64,000 nt of DNA from Reticulitermes speratus (lineage: Eukaryota > Arthropoda > Insecta > Blattodea > Rhinotermitidae): contig JAJKFL010000011.1 in assembly GCA_021186555.1 (NCBI GenBank), forward strand, positions 6,640,501 through 6,704,500, written 5' to 3'. Below the pieces are notes generated by a model. The model was not told where the DNA came from, ran no database searches, and saw nothing but the letters and a program-made list of their open reading frames with translations. Of the stretch, positions 22,952 through 32,584 are shown piece after piece (positions within the stretch are counted from its first letter, which is position 1; the number at the start of each line of letters is the position of its first letter). Both the position numbers and the translations under genes were made by a program.

Positions 22952-23072
22952 CTTTTATCTGTGGCGCAACAGACAAACTCGGGCCTTGACCTCCTCATTA
23001 TTTAGGTTTCTAGATCGCACACAGACACACATACACGGTGCCTTACACCGCACGGCCACAGGAATTGGCGAG
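22952..23072 (-). mobile_element. SINE B fragment with internal deletion
   Basis: GTGGCGCAACAGACAAACTC, CTCATTATTTAGGTTTCTAG and CCGCACGGCCACAGGAATTGG match the tail and head of reversed SINE B. The middle of the element is missing. Confidence 0.65.
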
Positions 23073-23120
23073 GGAAAATTTTACCTTTTCATATTTATAT
23101 TAGTCTGCAATATATATAGG

Positions 23121-23190
23121 GTATACACAAAAGAATGGTGCGGTTTCAATAGTGAAAACTATTGAAACCGCACCATTCTTTTGTGTATAC
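23121..23190. repeat. Perfect 33-bp hairpin, GAAA loop
   Basis: Arm 23121-23153 (GTATACACAAAAGAATGG...) is the exact reverse complement of 23158-23190, with loop GAAA. It sits directly next to (TA)n(TG)n at 23191-23262. It may be a young palindromic element inserted at TA repeats. A pre-miRNA is possible, but natural pre-miRNAs rarely pair perfectly. Confidence 0.9.

Positions 23191-23265
<75 letters not shown>
23191..23265. repeat. (TA)n(TG)n microsatellite
   Basis: About 15 TA units followed by about 20 TG units with small interruptions. Confidence 0.95.
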
Positions 23266-23267
<2 letters not shown>

Positions 23268-23269
23268 TG

Positions 23270-24060
23270 AAAGTACCTTCCACTTATTATGCATAAAAAA
23301 CTAAGAGCTGAAATTCTATAGCTATTCTTTCCCCATGTAGCAAGTCATATTTATAGTTACTCATAAGACAGATGCGTCTGTGACAGCCGAAGATAATCTC
23401 TCTTTGCCTATCAGTCGATAGTTACGTATCAATCGATAGTTTTTCTGTCGATATTTCATTATCCACCTTCGCCGATATAACGTATCTCTATTTAGTAGCA
23501 TTGCTAATTGCATTAAGCTATGTTGCAAGAAATTTTCAAGCTTATAGCATGCATGTATAGGCTTCCTGAAGAGCTATAACATATAACAGTGGACAAATAG
23601 AAGAATTATCCGTGTAGTCCCTACTTATAGACTGGAACTCACATTTTCCCATTCAAATTTTAAAGGACTTCAGCCAGTTTAAAGTAATAACTTTGTTTAA
23701 ATGACAGTAAGCTTTTAGTCATAAGTAAAGCAGTATAATCTGATAGTATACACAGCCTCTGACCCCTGTTTGTGCCAACTTTCGATAAGCAATAATCATG
23801 TTTAAAATACGCTTGTGTATTAAGACTCGTAGATATTGGGACTAGTCGATATTGTTTTCTCTGAAAATAGTACATACCGTAAAAATGTTTGCTTCTAGAT
23901 TTGGAATTAGCGTATCAGAAATTATTTGAAATGTTACCTCAATTTTACGTTAACATAACTTTTCAACTGTGTAATTATACCCCTTGGAGAACCTACGTAA
24001 GATCTGACTTAATACACTACTAGAAGAATTGTGCTTACAGAATGTGAAAATTTTATTTTA
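23270..24060. other. Unassigned
   Basis: No recognisable repeat or gene. Confidence 0.35.
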
Positions 24061-24214
24061 CCTTTTAAAGCAGGGGTGGGGAACCTTTTTTCTGCCAAGG
24101 GCCATTTGGATATTTATAACATTATTCGCGGGCCATAGAAAATTAGCAACTTAAAAATTAGCCTGCTATATTTGGTCAAACATTTAATTAACTCACCCCT
24201 AATGTGATGGCTGG

Positions 24215-24402
24215 AACTGCTTCTCTTTGGTGAGGCGTGTGATGTTAGCTGGTATTGATGATGTTGCTACTCGCAACTGCTTCTCTTTGGTGAGGCGTGT
24301 GATGTTAGCTGGTATTTATGATGTTGCTACTCGCAACTGCTTCTCTTTGGTGAGGCGTGTGATGTTAGCTGGTATAAATGATGTTGCTACTCGCAACTGC
24401 TT
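24215..24402. repeat. 60-bp tandem repeat, 3 copies, inside the hAT
   Basis: Units at 24215-24274, 24275-24334 and 24335-24394 begin AACTGCTTCTCTTTGGTGAG and differ at a few bases (TTGATG, TTTATG, AAATG). The period is 60 bp, so the duplication adds 20 codons per copy to the transposase reading frame without shifting it. Confidence 0.97.
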
Positions 24403-24716
24403 TTCCAGGTTTGCGTCGGTCAGTCTGGAGCGCAGTCGACTCTTTGCGATGGTAAGTTTTGAAAAGAACTGCTCGAAGCAGTAAGTTGTTCCGAACACAG
24501 ATGCATATTTCAATGCATGTCTCCTCAAACTGGAAATTCATCATTGCTTATGTAACGTTTATAGAACTCAAGCAGTGGGAGGTTGTTGTACCTAGCTTTC
24601 AGCTCATCATCGCTTTGCAGCTGAATGATTTCGTGTTGTAGGTTATCAGGCACATCAGCTGGTTCCACATTGAACGGTGTAGCAAAGATGTTCAATTCCA
24701 TTTGTTTACTTTTCAC
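24215..24716 (-). pseudogene. hAT transposase C-terminal fragment
   Basis: In minus-strand order it has FATPFNVEPADVPDNLQHEI, then IQLQSDDELKARYNNLPLLE and FYKRYISNDEFP, a one-base frameshift, then RRHALKYASVFGTTYCFEQF, FSKLTIAKSRLRSRLTD and LRVATSFIPANI. This is the hATC dimerisation region, the same type found in GTF2IRD2-like and ZBED-like host genes. The N-terminal BED finger and RNase H-fold catalytic parts are absent, so it is inactive. The family in insects is often mis-annotated as a general transcription factor II-I repeat protein. Confidence 0.85.
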
Positions 24717-24914
24717 GTCCTTGAATCTTTCATTAAATGCCTCAATTAGTTTATGTTGCTATGAAAAAAGCCCCTATATTTATTGAATTCGAGTCCCGCC
24801 TGCGGTTGCCTTGGCAGGGCCAGACCAAATGATTTCGCGGGCCTTATACGGCCCGCGGGCCGGACGTTCCCACCCCTGTTTTAAAGAATAGATACTACAT
24901 ATATTACTTCTTTC

Positions 24915-25140
24915 AGGTGTCAAAATAAACTCTGCACGAGGCCTTCGATCACAGGCGATGTTACACGGTGTACGTTGTTAGTTGGTTACCGACGTTTCGG
25001 GACAGCTTATAGGTCCAATTTTCAAGGGTCAAAAAGTCCAAGACTGCCAACCCAGCCTGCTATTGACCCCGAAGATGGAAGGCCTCAACTGCACTGCAGC
25101 GGTAGCCTGAAATCTCGCGTATAACTCTGCATTTTGTCAC
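24915..25140. mobile_element. Hammerhead-like foldback relic
   Basis: GTTACCGACGTTTCGGGACAG at 24986 is followed by CAATTTTCAAGGGTC, the reversed 3' and 5' boxes of the family at 9665. The right part (GAAGATGGAAGGCCTCAAC) matches the opposite outer end as seen at 51340. Boundaries are approximate. Confidence 0.5.
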
Positions 25141-25149
25141 AGTGAGTGC

Positions 25150-26530
25150 ATACACGGGTTTCTTGCAAATCTCAGAACAAACAAATATTATATGCTAAAC
25201 AGCTTTAACAGGTTGGTTTCTATAATGAGAACCATTTTGTTTTGGATGACGTAGAAACTAGATTTTTAAATATTGCTTTGATATAACGCAACTTTCAAAG
25301 AATTAAGTGGAATTCAATTGTGAAAATTGAGACAGGAAGTTCCTCTGAAACGTCGGCAACCACGCATAGATCAGTACGCACAGTGTCATAAAAGCTAAGA
25401 CTAAAATATGGTTTTATGTGCAAACTCTGAGGCCATCAGGGTCGTAAATATTTTGCAGTTACTGTCCACTTTGTTTAAAATAAGAAAACATTCAGCCAGA
25501 AAAAAGAAGCGACGTTGAAAAGAGTAACCTCCATTTCCGCCGGGAGTCGAGCCTCTATTCTTCGGTATATATCTCGCAGTCTAGTCACTATACTGACTAC
25601 AGAGTCAGACTTACCATTGCCTTTGTCTACAATCAGCCAGCCCCTTTGAGTAATGTTTGGTCTGCGCGTATTTACACAAATGAAACCTAATTAATCCTGT
25701 ATAGTTTGACATACCTTTCATGTAACCAACACTAATATTCATCTTCATTATTTTTCTCCATAGCGGCTTCTAGGCCACGTCACTCTCTTCCGCACCTACC
25801 GGTCCTTCCTGCACTGCCACGTCATCAACCTCCATTTTATCCGTCATCATTGTTACGCTGTTTTACGCCACGGAGAACTATCAAAAGATACATCACAATA
25901 CGTAACACTTAGACAGCAATCTATACACCTTCAAATGGCCGGAAGAGAATAAACCTTTGTTGAGAAGCAAGCCCGATAAGACCATTAATACCCACCTCAT
26001 TTTCTCCTGTGCTGTCAGGTGTGGTCCTGACTCTTTAACACGTAGTTACGTTTACGATAACATCAGAGCAAAAATGGTATGCTTAAAAAGCTGTATTAAT
26101 GTTTCAGACACATCGTTGACGCCTGATGGTTATATTACGGGACACTTTTTAAATGAAATCAGATATTTACATTCATGGTATGTTAATTTTTTTTTCGTTC
26201 TCTTTGTGTTAGTGATGTATTAGCACGCATTTCTAACGAAATACTAAGCTTCTTCCAAGTACGTATATCAAATGTACTTTGAGAGGCGTATTGAAGTTTC
26301 TGACGTGTGTTAATGATGATGCATGTCTTGTCTGTGTATGGAGATCCTCATGTTAGCAAAAAGTCTGTGTGTATAATGAATATCAAATTTCTTTTACATG
26401 TAAATGGAACGAGAACTCGGCACCTTGAAGTATGTCTGCATAATGCTTATGTAGTAATATTATCCACGCTATATTAGGATGATTGCTACTGTTTACATTT
26501 AGTTTTAGTTAAGCGTTGATGATAATTTTT
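25150..26530. other. Unassigned; weak GAAACGTCGG relic at 25350
   Basis: TCTGAAACGTCGGCAACC at 25347-25364 resembles the 3' half of the foldback motif. Otherwise nothing is recognisable. Frame 25957-26223 (88 codons, plus) has no known domain. Confidence 0.35.
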
Positions 26531-27172
26531 TATACAGGGTCCTCAATTTAACGGACACATATCGTTGTACACTCCACAGACCGATTAGCATGGTGGCAGG
26601 CAGCAGATTACTCGACGCTATTTCAATTTACCGTGAGTTCTGCTCCGTACATTTTGCTCCATTGTGTAGCACTTAGTATTTGGTTTTCACCCACCATATT
26701 CAGAGAATCTTCTGGAAATTACTTACTTCTGCTCTCAGACACACATCACACCTAACAAGCACGTTGTTCATTCCATGTCACGTTCTGCTTTTGAAAGTAC
26801 AGACACTGCATACTGAATGTTTCTTTCAGATCGCCTTCAATGAAATGATTATCACTACACACTTCATCCTTTAACATGCCCTACACATAGAAATCGCAAC
26901 GGTTTCAGATCTGGTGAACGAGGAGGCCACAATAACCTGCTTATTATTCTGTCAGCAAAACTCAAAATTGTTTACTGTGTGAGCTGTTGCACTCTCGTCC
27001 TGGAAAAAGAGCATAGGTTCTTTAGTAATCTCATCTTTATTCAAAAATGGCATCAGAATATATGTATAACACATCGGGTGAATTTAATTACTTATGAAAA
27101 AAAAACGCAATATTCCTAGTTGCACTCATAGCACACCACACACCACCATTAACGCCATGTAATGGCACATCG

Positions 27173-27402
27173 TATTGTGTGAGTGTGAAGTCTTAGCTAC
27201 ACACAGCCACACTTATCTGGGTTCCTTCTTTTTGGACCCTGAGGATGTCAGAGAACTAAGTCTGGGGGCGATCTGGAACTTTATTAAAGGGACAGGGCTC
27301 TCATGACTTGGATTTCAGTTAAGGGGCACAAAGGGCCTGTCAAAGGCCTACGTGCATCGGACCCGCAAGGGCCTGATCCATTATTGATTCATATTCATAC
27401 TC
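27173..27402 (+). mobile_element. LINE 3' end (zinc-knuckle tail family)
   Basis: It reads TGTGAGTGTGAAGTCTTAGC, TATCTGGGTTCCTTC, GACCCTGAGGATGTCAGAGA and GCGATCTGGAACTTTATTAA, then stop and 3' UTR CTACGTGCATCGGACCCGCAA. This matches 53372-53575. It is 5'-truncated and inserted in the transposase of the surrounding transposon, which resumes at about 27403. Confidence 0.85.
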
Positions 27403-27692
27403 AATGACACGTCGTGGGTTAACACTTCCTGTTATTACGAGAGTTTATCTATCCGCTAAAATAAAACCAAGCTTTATCGCTAACCAAACTGAGGGTGGTG
27501 TGCGCGTCGCGAAGGTACCAATTCGCAAAATTCACTCTGGCTTCTCGAAATGTTTTGTTGACTTCATGAAGCATCGTTGTCTGATATCGATGTAAATGTT
27601 GCAGTCTTATTGCGCTCAGTGCTGATGGTATAGATATGCTTGCTTGCTGTGCAAATCGAAACAGCGATTTGCTTGGAGATACCTCCAACCTT

Positions 27693-28191
27693 TTTTTTTT
27701 TTTACGTGGTGAAGGGCCCCGCAGCAGATGCTACGGACGCACCGCAGCCTTAATTCTTTGTGTGCAACCCTATGATGAAGATGAGCAGTTTTTACCAAGT
27801 TTTACAAGTAATGGAGCACCAGTGGAATGAAATTGACAGGGGAAAACCGACAACTCGAAGAAAAACCTGTCCCAGTGCCACTTTGTCCACCACAAACCCC
27901 ACATGGACTGACCTGGGATTTTTTTTTTCCCCCTGGGTTTTCCCCTTTGATCCATTTGTACTGTTGAAGTCCTTTTTGTCCTGCATGTCACCTTATGTTT
28001 CATGCTATCATCCATACATCTAACACAACACAAACATCCATGCCCCCGGTGGGATTCGAACCCACGATCCTAGTAAGCGAGCGGCCGAAGACCCACGCCT
28101 TAGACCGCACGGCCACTGGATCGGCATGGGATCGAACCCGGGCCTCCGCAGTGGAAGGCTGGCGACTAACCGCCTGAGCCATGTCACGGCC
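27693..28191 (-). mobile_element. SINE E, interrupted by SINE B2
   Basis: The TSD TACCTCCAACCTT is at 27680-27692 and 28192-28204. On the minus strand the head has GCCGTGACATGGCTCAGGCG and GGCCCGGGTTCGATCCC. The body and tail match 19430-19735, ending in GGCCCTTCACCACGT and an A-run. SINE B2 splits it at the box B. Confidence 0.92.
27920..28126 (-). mobile_element. SINE B2, full length
   Basis: The TSD TGGGAT is at 27914-27919 and 28127-28132. On the minus strand the tRNA-Leu-like head has box A TGGCCGTGCGGTCTAAGGCG and box B GTGGGTTCGAATCCC. A body different from B follows: CATGGATGTTTGTGTTGTGT, then GTACAAATGGATCAAAGGGG and an A-run. It landed in the box B (GGGATCGAACCC) of SINE E. Confidence 0.9.
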
Positions 28192-28569
28192 TACCTCCAA
28201 CCTTGCACAATTTTACCTAGTTTACGTCATTTGGCACGTGTCTTCTGCGTGTTCTCGTGCTGCCTGTAATTTAATCCGTTGCTCGAGATCTCTTAACGGA
28301 TTGAAAGTTTTTGTCTTGTTCGGAACATGCGCATCAGGAAAATTGTGTCTGAATTTATGACGACACTTCTTATGGCATCGGTATTTAGTACGTTGGCCTG
28401 CTGCATCTGTCAGACACACGCAATGTTGCACTGCTGTTGATATTAGGACTGCAGACTGACTGACCTCACGATTGTTGGGTGTAGGCGGCTCGCTGACTCC
28501 GGTAAGTTCCATGCGATAAGGCAGGCGACGGGAAGTGCCCAGCGATATGGGTCAGATAAACTAAGGATC

Positions 28570-29300
28570 CTTATTTTCCGTGTCTCACTGTGGAAATAAA
28601 TCGTAGACCAAAATGGTCCATATCACAACCCCATATTTGTACGGACTGTGTGTGTTTTTGCGCACTGTTTGCACGTAAAGAGCGTACAGTGTATGTGATT
28701 ATTAATATGCTGTGACTCTGCTATATAGGTAAAGTACATCAAATGTTTGCTATAAATTATTTGATGAGCCTAAATGTCCTCAGGGAGAAGAAAAGAATGA
28801 CTGGGGTGCAAGTAGTCGTAGACACTAAATTTATTAGAGGAGAGAGATTTTATGGGCTCTGTAATTTCTCAGACAGTACCCGCTCGTCCTTCGTCTAAAG
28901 TTCGGTTGTAAGTAAAGTAAGGAAGTGTTTGGTGTTTGTGGTTTGCTTTCGTCTCTCAGGCTTTCACGTTAACGCATAGACAAACTAGCCTGTTAAATTC
29001 TGTTAACTTTATTATTCATAATCATCTTTCCATCCCATAACTTCTTTAGGTGAAAAAGAAACTTGTTCACGTATAATGTAAGAATTAGCCGAAATCTGTA
29101 TTTCGCACTATCTGCTCGCTGCTAATACCAAAACCCACCATTGGGCGTGATCCTCAGCTAGTTCCATAAGCTTTCTTCCTTAAAACCTATAAACCAAATC
29201 CATCTTAGCGCTGTAACCTCATCTACTTGGTCTTCCAAGATGCTTTTACAAAGAACGATAAAATCTTCTAGTACGAGCAGTAGCAACAGTTGGAAACAAA
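28570..29300. other. Unassigned
   Basis: No recognisable repeat or gene. Confidence 0.35.
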
Positions 29301-29302
29301 AA

Positions 29303-29346
29303 TGCAGCGATTCGGAGAATTTTTCTGCCTCCATCATCAGGGAAAA
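29303..29346 (-). ncRNA. Hammerhead-like relic
   Basis: On the minus strand: CC, CTGATGA, T, helix II GGAG/CTCC, GAAT in place of GAAA, then CGCTGC. The changed A predicts loss of activity. It belongs to yet another sequence family with loop GCAGAAAAATT. Confidence 0.5.
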
Positions 29347-29757
29347 ATCATGACATAGAATCTACCCCGATATAGCGCCACCGTCGCTTATCGCCAATGG
29401 AAGTCTCTGAAAGGAAATTCCCTTTACTGTATGACGTATTTCGATTTACCGCCACATTCGATATATCGCCCAAAATTGGGCTTCACTGTAACCTATATTT
29501 CCTAATGATGGAGGGTGAGAACATGTTTCATGAGAGTTGTAATCCTGTTCTGAATTGACTGAATTTTTCGCTGGAGAGGTATTTTTTATAAGTTTCAATT
29601 GCCGTGAAAGCTTTCAAGTCCAAGAGTTTTCCTCACAAAAATGTTGTATGTATTTTCATTCTTCCCCTCCTAACTACGATATATTTTCAATTAAGATATG
29701 TTCAATAAACACCAACTAATGCACATAAACTTTTTTCACAATAGTTTATTATTAAAA

Positions 29758-29806
29758 TTCCCCTATACGTATTTCGGTGGTTTAAACCACCATCTTCAGG
29801 GGGTCG
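29758..29806 (-). ncRNA. Hammerhead-like ribozyme, left arm (best copy)
   Basis: On the minus strand: CCCC, CTGAAGA, one extra T, helix II GGTGG-TTTAAA-CCACC (5 bp), GAAA, palindrome ATACGTAT including the A that pairs with the last T, then A at the cleavage position and GGGG. Helix I is CCCC/GGGG. Position 7 is A, a position known to tolerate change. The extra T before helix II is the only departure from the consensus. Confidence 0.65.
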
Positions 29807-30053
29807 TAAAGATTATTTTGCATAGACCTTACAGTTACTACATATGTGGTTATATTCGTATATGTAGAATATGAGTGGTCTAATATTGTCCACTTCGTAC
29901 AGTGTTGTAAAATTTATTTTACAACATTGTACGAAGTGGACAAAATTTATTTTACAACACTGTACGAAGTGGACAATATTAGACCACTCATATTCTACAT
30001 ATACGAATATAACCACATATGTAACAACTGTAAGGTCTATGCAAAATAATCTT

Positions 30054-30106
30054 TACGACCCCCTGAAGGTGGTGGTTTAAATCACCGAAATACGTATAGG
30101 GGAATT
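30054..30106 (+). ncRNA. Hammerhead-like ribozyme, right arm
   Basis: As the left-arm copy, but the core reads CTGAAGG (A to G at the last position), and helix II GGTGG/ATCACC is slightly weakened. It is probably impaired. Confidence 0.55.
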
Positions 30107-30184
30107 TTAATAATAAACTATTGTGAAAAAAGTTTATGTGCATTAGTTTGGTGTTTATTGAACATATCTTAATTGAAAATGCAC

Positions 30185-31340
30185 GGTAAATACAATGTTA
30201 ATATTTCCAATCCTTTGTAGCCTCCTAGTTAATAGTTAAATAATCCTTGAACATATCAACTTTCTCAGAGCATGAAAACCAGTTACGTACTGATTGCTTC
30301 CTAAAATCGAAGGATCTGTTGGCTGCATGTAGGCGACCTCCCACCAGTCACAATGCTGAAACTGAAGAAGTGAAAGTGACATAATTCACTGTTGTAGCCC
30401 ATAAATGAGATTTCTTATCTAAATTTAGTCGCTTTAACACTAAAACACCAACAGTTTTCTTGTATTCAGACATATAATACAGGGTTCTTATACGTTAAGT
30501 TATGTTTCTAGCAGCGATATTTGTCTAGGAATTCCATTTGTCTTGGTTCTCCCGGGACAGTCCCGGTTTTGTGGGTAGCTCTATCCCGGAGTCCCGCAAA
30601 ATTCTGTTTAGGAAGCTAAATGTCCAGGAGGTGGCAATTTCCCAGTCACAAAGATACGACGTTTCTCACAATGCTTGCCTTCTTCAGGGTGAGAGAAAAT
30701 ATCTATAGGAGTAGGACAGCCATCAGCTGGCCATTAACACGAAATGTTTGTCGGTTAGTGATAATACAGTCTGGACTGAGCGCTGTAAAGGATGAGAAAA
30801 GGGTATTTTTAAAAATCAGAAAGTCATCTGATTGAGTTGAGTAGTATTCTCTATATTATTGTCTCATTTTTGTGTCTGTATTTCATCATGTTTGTCTCTG
30901 TTATCTCGTTGTAGTACTATTAATAATTTATTCTGGTTTTTCACATTGCGTGTCCCGGTTTTTGGCTTTTAAAAAATAAGATACATGTATTTGACAGGAA
31001 TTTCTTAGTGTCATATTGTAGTCACTGCTAAATGTGTGTGCACCTGTAAGACGGTATAGTCTCTGAGGATGTTTATATAAAACGCGTGCCACTTTAACAG
31101 GACATGTGGTAGTGTGCTCGCCGTATTGCTTTGCTGTCAGAATGTGAAGGTGTGAATAATCATCTTCCATTTGTCGTGCTGTTACAAAACCATATACTAC
31201 TGATTGAATAACTAACTCCATACAGCAGGGATTTCTCATTCTTCTTTAACCTGAAGTATTACGTCTTCTTGTCTGTTCTAATTCAGAATTATGTACCTTA
31301 TGAGATTCTGAAAATTTAGGCAATTAATACTGGGGAAGGA
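30185..31340. other. Mostly unassigned; hammerhead-like relic at 30653-30692
   Basis: On the minus strand at 30692-30653 the order is CTGAAGAAGGCAAGC, TTGTGA, GAAACGTCGTATC, with a short GCAA/TTG helix. Also GGGACAGTCCCGGTTTTGTG at 30553 and GTGTCCCGGTTTTTGG at 30950 look like pieces of an old DNA transposon. Frame 30928-31239 (minus, 103 codons) has no recognised domain. Confidence 0.35.
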
Positions 31341-31344
31341 TGGA

Positions 31345-31695
31345 GAAGAACATTTGGACCAATCGTGTGAAAAATGAAGTATTACACAGAGTTAAGGAGG
31401 AATAGAATATCCTACATACAATAAACAGAAGGAAGGCTAAATGGATTGGTCACATCTTGCATAGGAACATCCTTCCAAAACACGTTATTAAAGGAAAGAC
31501 AGAAGGAAGAATAGAAATGACGGGAAGAGGAGGAAGAAGACATAAGCAGCTACGAGATGACCTTAAGGAAATGAGGGGATACTGGAAATTGAAGGAGGAA
31601 GCACTAAATTGCAATCGCTTTGGAAGAGACTATGGACCTATCGTAAGACAGACTTCAGAATGAATGAATGAATGAATAAATAAATAAATAAATTG
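31345..31695 (+). mobile_element. LINE 3' end with (GAATGAAT)n tail
   Basis: Frame 31457-31663 holds EGRIEMTGRGGRRHKQL, then DDLKEMRGYWKLKEEAL and DYGPIVRQTSE with a stop, followed at once by GAATGAATGAATG and (AATA)n. Upstream in a second frame is TINRRKANWIGHI. It is the C-terminal tail of a non-LTR retrotransposon polyprotein, with the same family reversed at 48447. RT catalytic parts are missing by 5' truncation, and frameshifts are present. Confidence 0.85.
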
Positions 31696-31889
31696 TTAAG
31701 ACACCTTGAACTTGGTATAGGCCATTTGAGAGGCCTACCTTAACAAGCCAACATACAGACAGAAATATTTGAACCTATAAGCACGTCCCTAGCGGGATTA
31801 TAACTAAGGATCCCTGTGACTAGCGGTCCAACTCAGTACCGTCCATAGATCACACTGCTACTGTGAAGGTTTAGGGTCTCTGTAAAAGG

Positions 31890-32580
31890 TAAAGCTATTC
31901 CTGCCCACAACATGAAGTCATATAAGGGGAACAGAGGTATAGAACCACTCATTCTTAACCTCGGCGCTAGATGGAGTTGAGTGGTCTACATCAGTGGTAT
32001 TCAAACTTTTTTTGTTCGCGTACCGCCAGATATAATTTATCTTCAGCTTTTTACCCCCAAAGTTGTTGGTGCATAATTTAAGTTATACATAGTCTCTAAT
32101 CTACATCTAAAATAAATTACATCCAAAATAATGTATTAAATAATAAGTTTTAAATGAGAAAAAGGAGAATCAAGCTATTAAATAACAAATATATTATTGC
32201 CTATCATACAAAAATTAATAAAGAAACAAAGGTATTTTAGTAAAGCAAAATTATATGCACTATGTGGAATAAAATGAAATTAGCCGCCCAGATAAGAATC
32301 GCAAAAAGGAAAGAGAGAGAGAGAGAAAAAAATTGCGCTCCCAAATCGCATGTCCTTACGTCCGGGTCTCTTGTGGCTAATCCTAAATCTGACCCTGATT
32401 ATTCAGTGTTTATCATTAAATAATATATATTTTTTTATTTTACGTACCCCCTAAGATGTCTTCGCTTACCCCCGGGGGTACGCGTACCCCAGGTTGAAGA
32501 CCACTGGTCTACATCACGCTGCGGGTCGCTGTTCAGAAGCTAATAATCTCTCAGACAGTCCAAGCCCAAGTGATGTAAGG
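31890..32580 (-). mobile_element. SINE C relic split by a hAT element
   Basis: CATTCTTAACCTCGGCGCTA and GATGGAGTTGAGTGG on the left, and CACGCTGCGGGTCGCTGTT on the right, are the two parts of a reversed SINE C body, separated by 31992-32506. Confidence 0.65.
31992..32506. mobile_element. hAT-like MITE
   Basis: The ends are CAGTGGTATTCAAACTTT and TTGAAGACCACTG. A perfect 8-bp TSD, GTCTACAT, is at 31984-31991 and 32507-32514. The 515-bp interior is AT-rich without coding sequence; subterminal GTACCGCC and GGGGGTACGCGTACCCC are typical for this group. Insertion into SINE C fixes relative age. Confidence 0.95.
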
Positions 32581-32584
32581 AACA

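Larger units (their letters stand above)
24071..24878 (-). mobile_element. hAT transposon, non-autonomous
   Basis: The ends are CAGGGGTGGGGAACC and GTTCCCACCCCTG, typical of hAT. A perfect 8-bp TSD, TTTTAAAG, occurs at 24063-24070 and 24879-24886. The interior (808 bp) keeps the C-terminal end of a hAT transposase on the minus strand, with a triplicated segment. The GGCCCGCGGGCC phrase near 24850 is a common subterminal motif of this group. Confidence 0.95.
26880..28512 (-). pseudogene. Tc1/mariner-like transposase, disrupted
   Basis: The N-terminus (28512-28222) contains KCRHKFRHNFPDAHVPN, a helix-turn-helix region. It resumes at 27688 with SLFRFAQQASISIPSALSAI, TTMLHEVNKTFREARVNFAN and SDKAWFYFSG, where D is the first catalytic residue. 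After the LINE insertion come VPLHGVNGGVWCAMSATR, FFQDESATAHT (second D) and DRIIS.LLWPPRSPDL (third D region). The order and motifs match insect Tc3/mariner-type transposases. Stops and the two insertions prevent expression. Confidence 0.8.
26535..28568 (-). mobile_element. Tc1/mariner-like transposon with nested insertions
   Basis: The ends are inverted and related. Left is GGGTCCTCAATTTAACGG followed by ACACATATCG. The right end read in reverse is GGATCCTTAGTTTATCTG followed by ACCCATATCG. Between them lies a minus-strand DDE transposase interrupted by a LINE tail (27173-27402) and a SINE E (27693-28191) that itself contains a SINE B2. Removing these leaves about 1.3 kb, a normal size for the superfamily. 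Insertion order can be read: transposon first, then LINE and SINE E, then B2. Confidence 0.75.
29683..30180. mobile_element. 498-bp palindromic foldback with two hammerhead-like motifs
   Basis: 29683-29930 and 29933-30180 are almost exact reverse complements, with a small internal tandem (ATTTTACAACA-TGTACGAAGTGGAC) at the centre. The two open frames 29813-30016 (minus) and 29846-30049 (plus) start with the same residues only because the arms are inverted copies. Each arm carries a hammerhead-like motif. Nothing codes for a transposase or RT, so this is a non-autonomous element. The high arm identity implies recent origin or arm-to-arm conversion. Confidence 0.85.

Noticed and set aside
24227..24484. 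Plus-strand protein with three 20-residue repeats
   Set aside because: This is the antisense shadow of the hAT transposase triplication; the minus-strand reading has the known domain.
27995..28177. ORF with PPVGFEPTILVSERPKTHAL, seen in several predicted proteomes
   Set aside because: It is the antisense translation of the tRNA-Leu-like SINE head and appears wherever SINE B occurs; a known type of annotation artefact.
29813..30049. Two nearly identical small proteins on opposite strands (MVIFVYVEYEWSN...)
   Set aside because: They arise because the two arms of the palindrome are inverted copies; there is no codon-level evidence for a gene.
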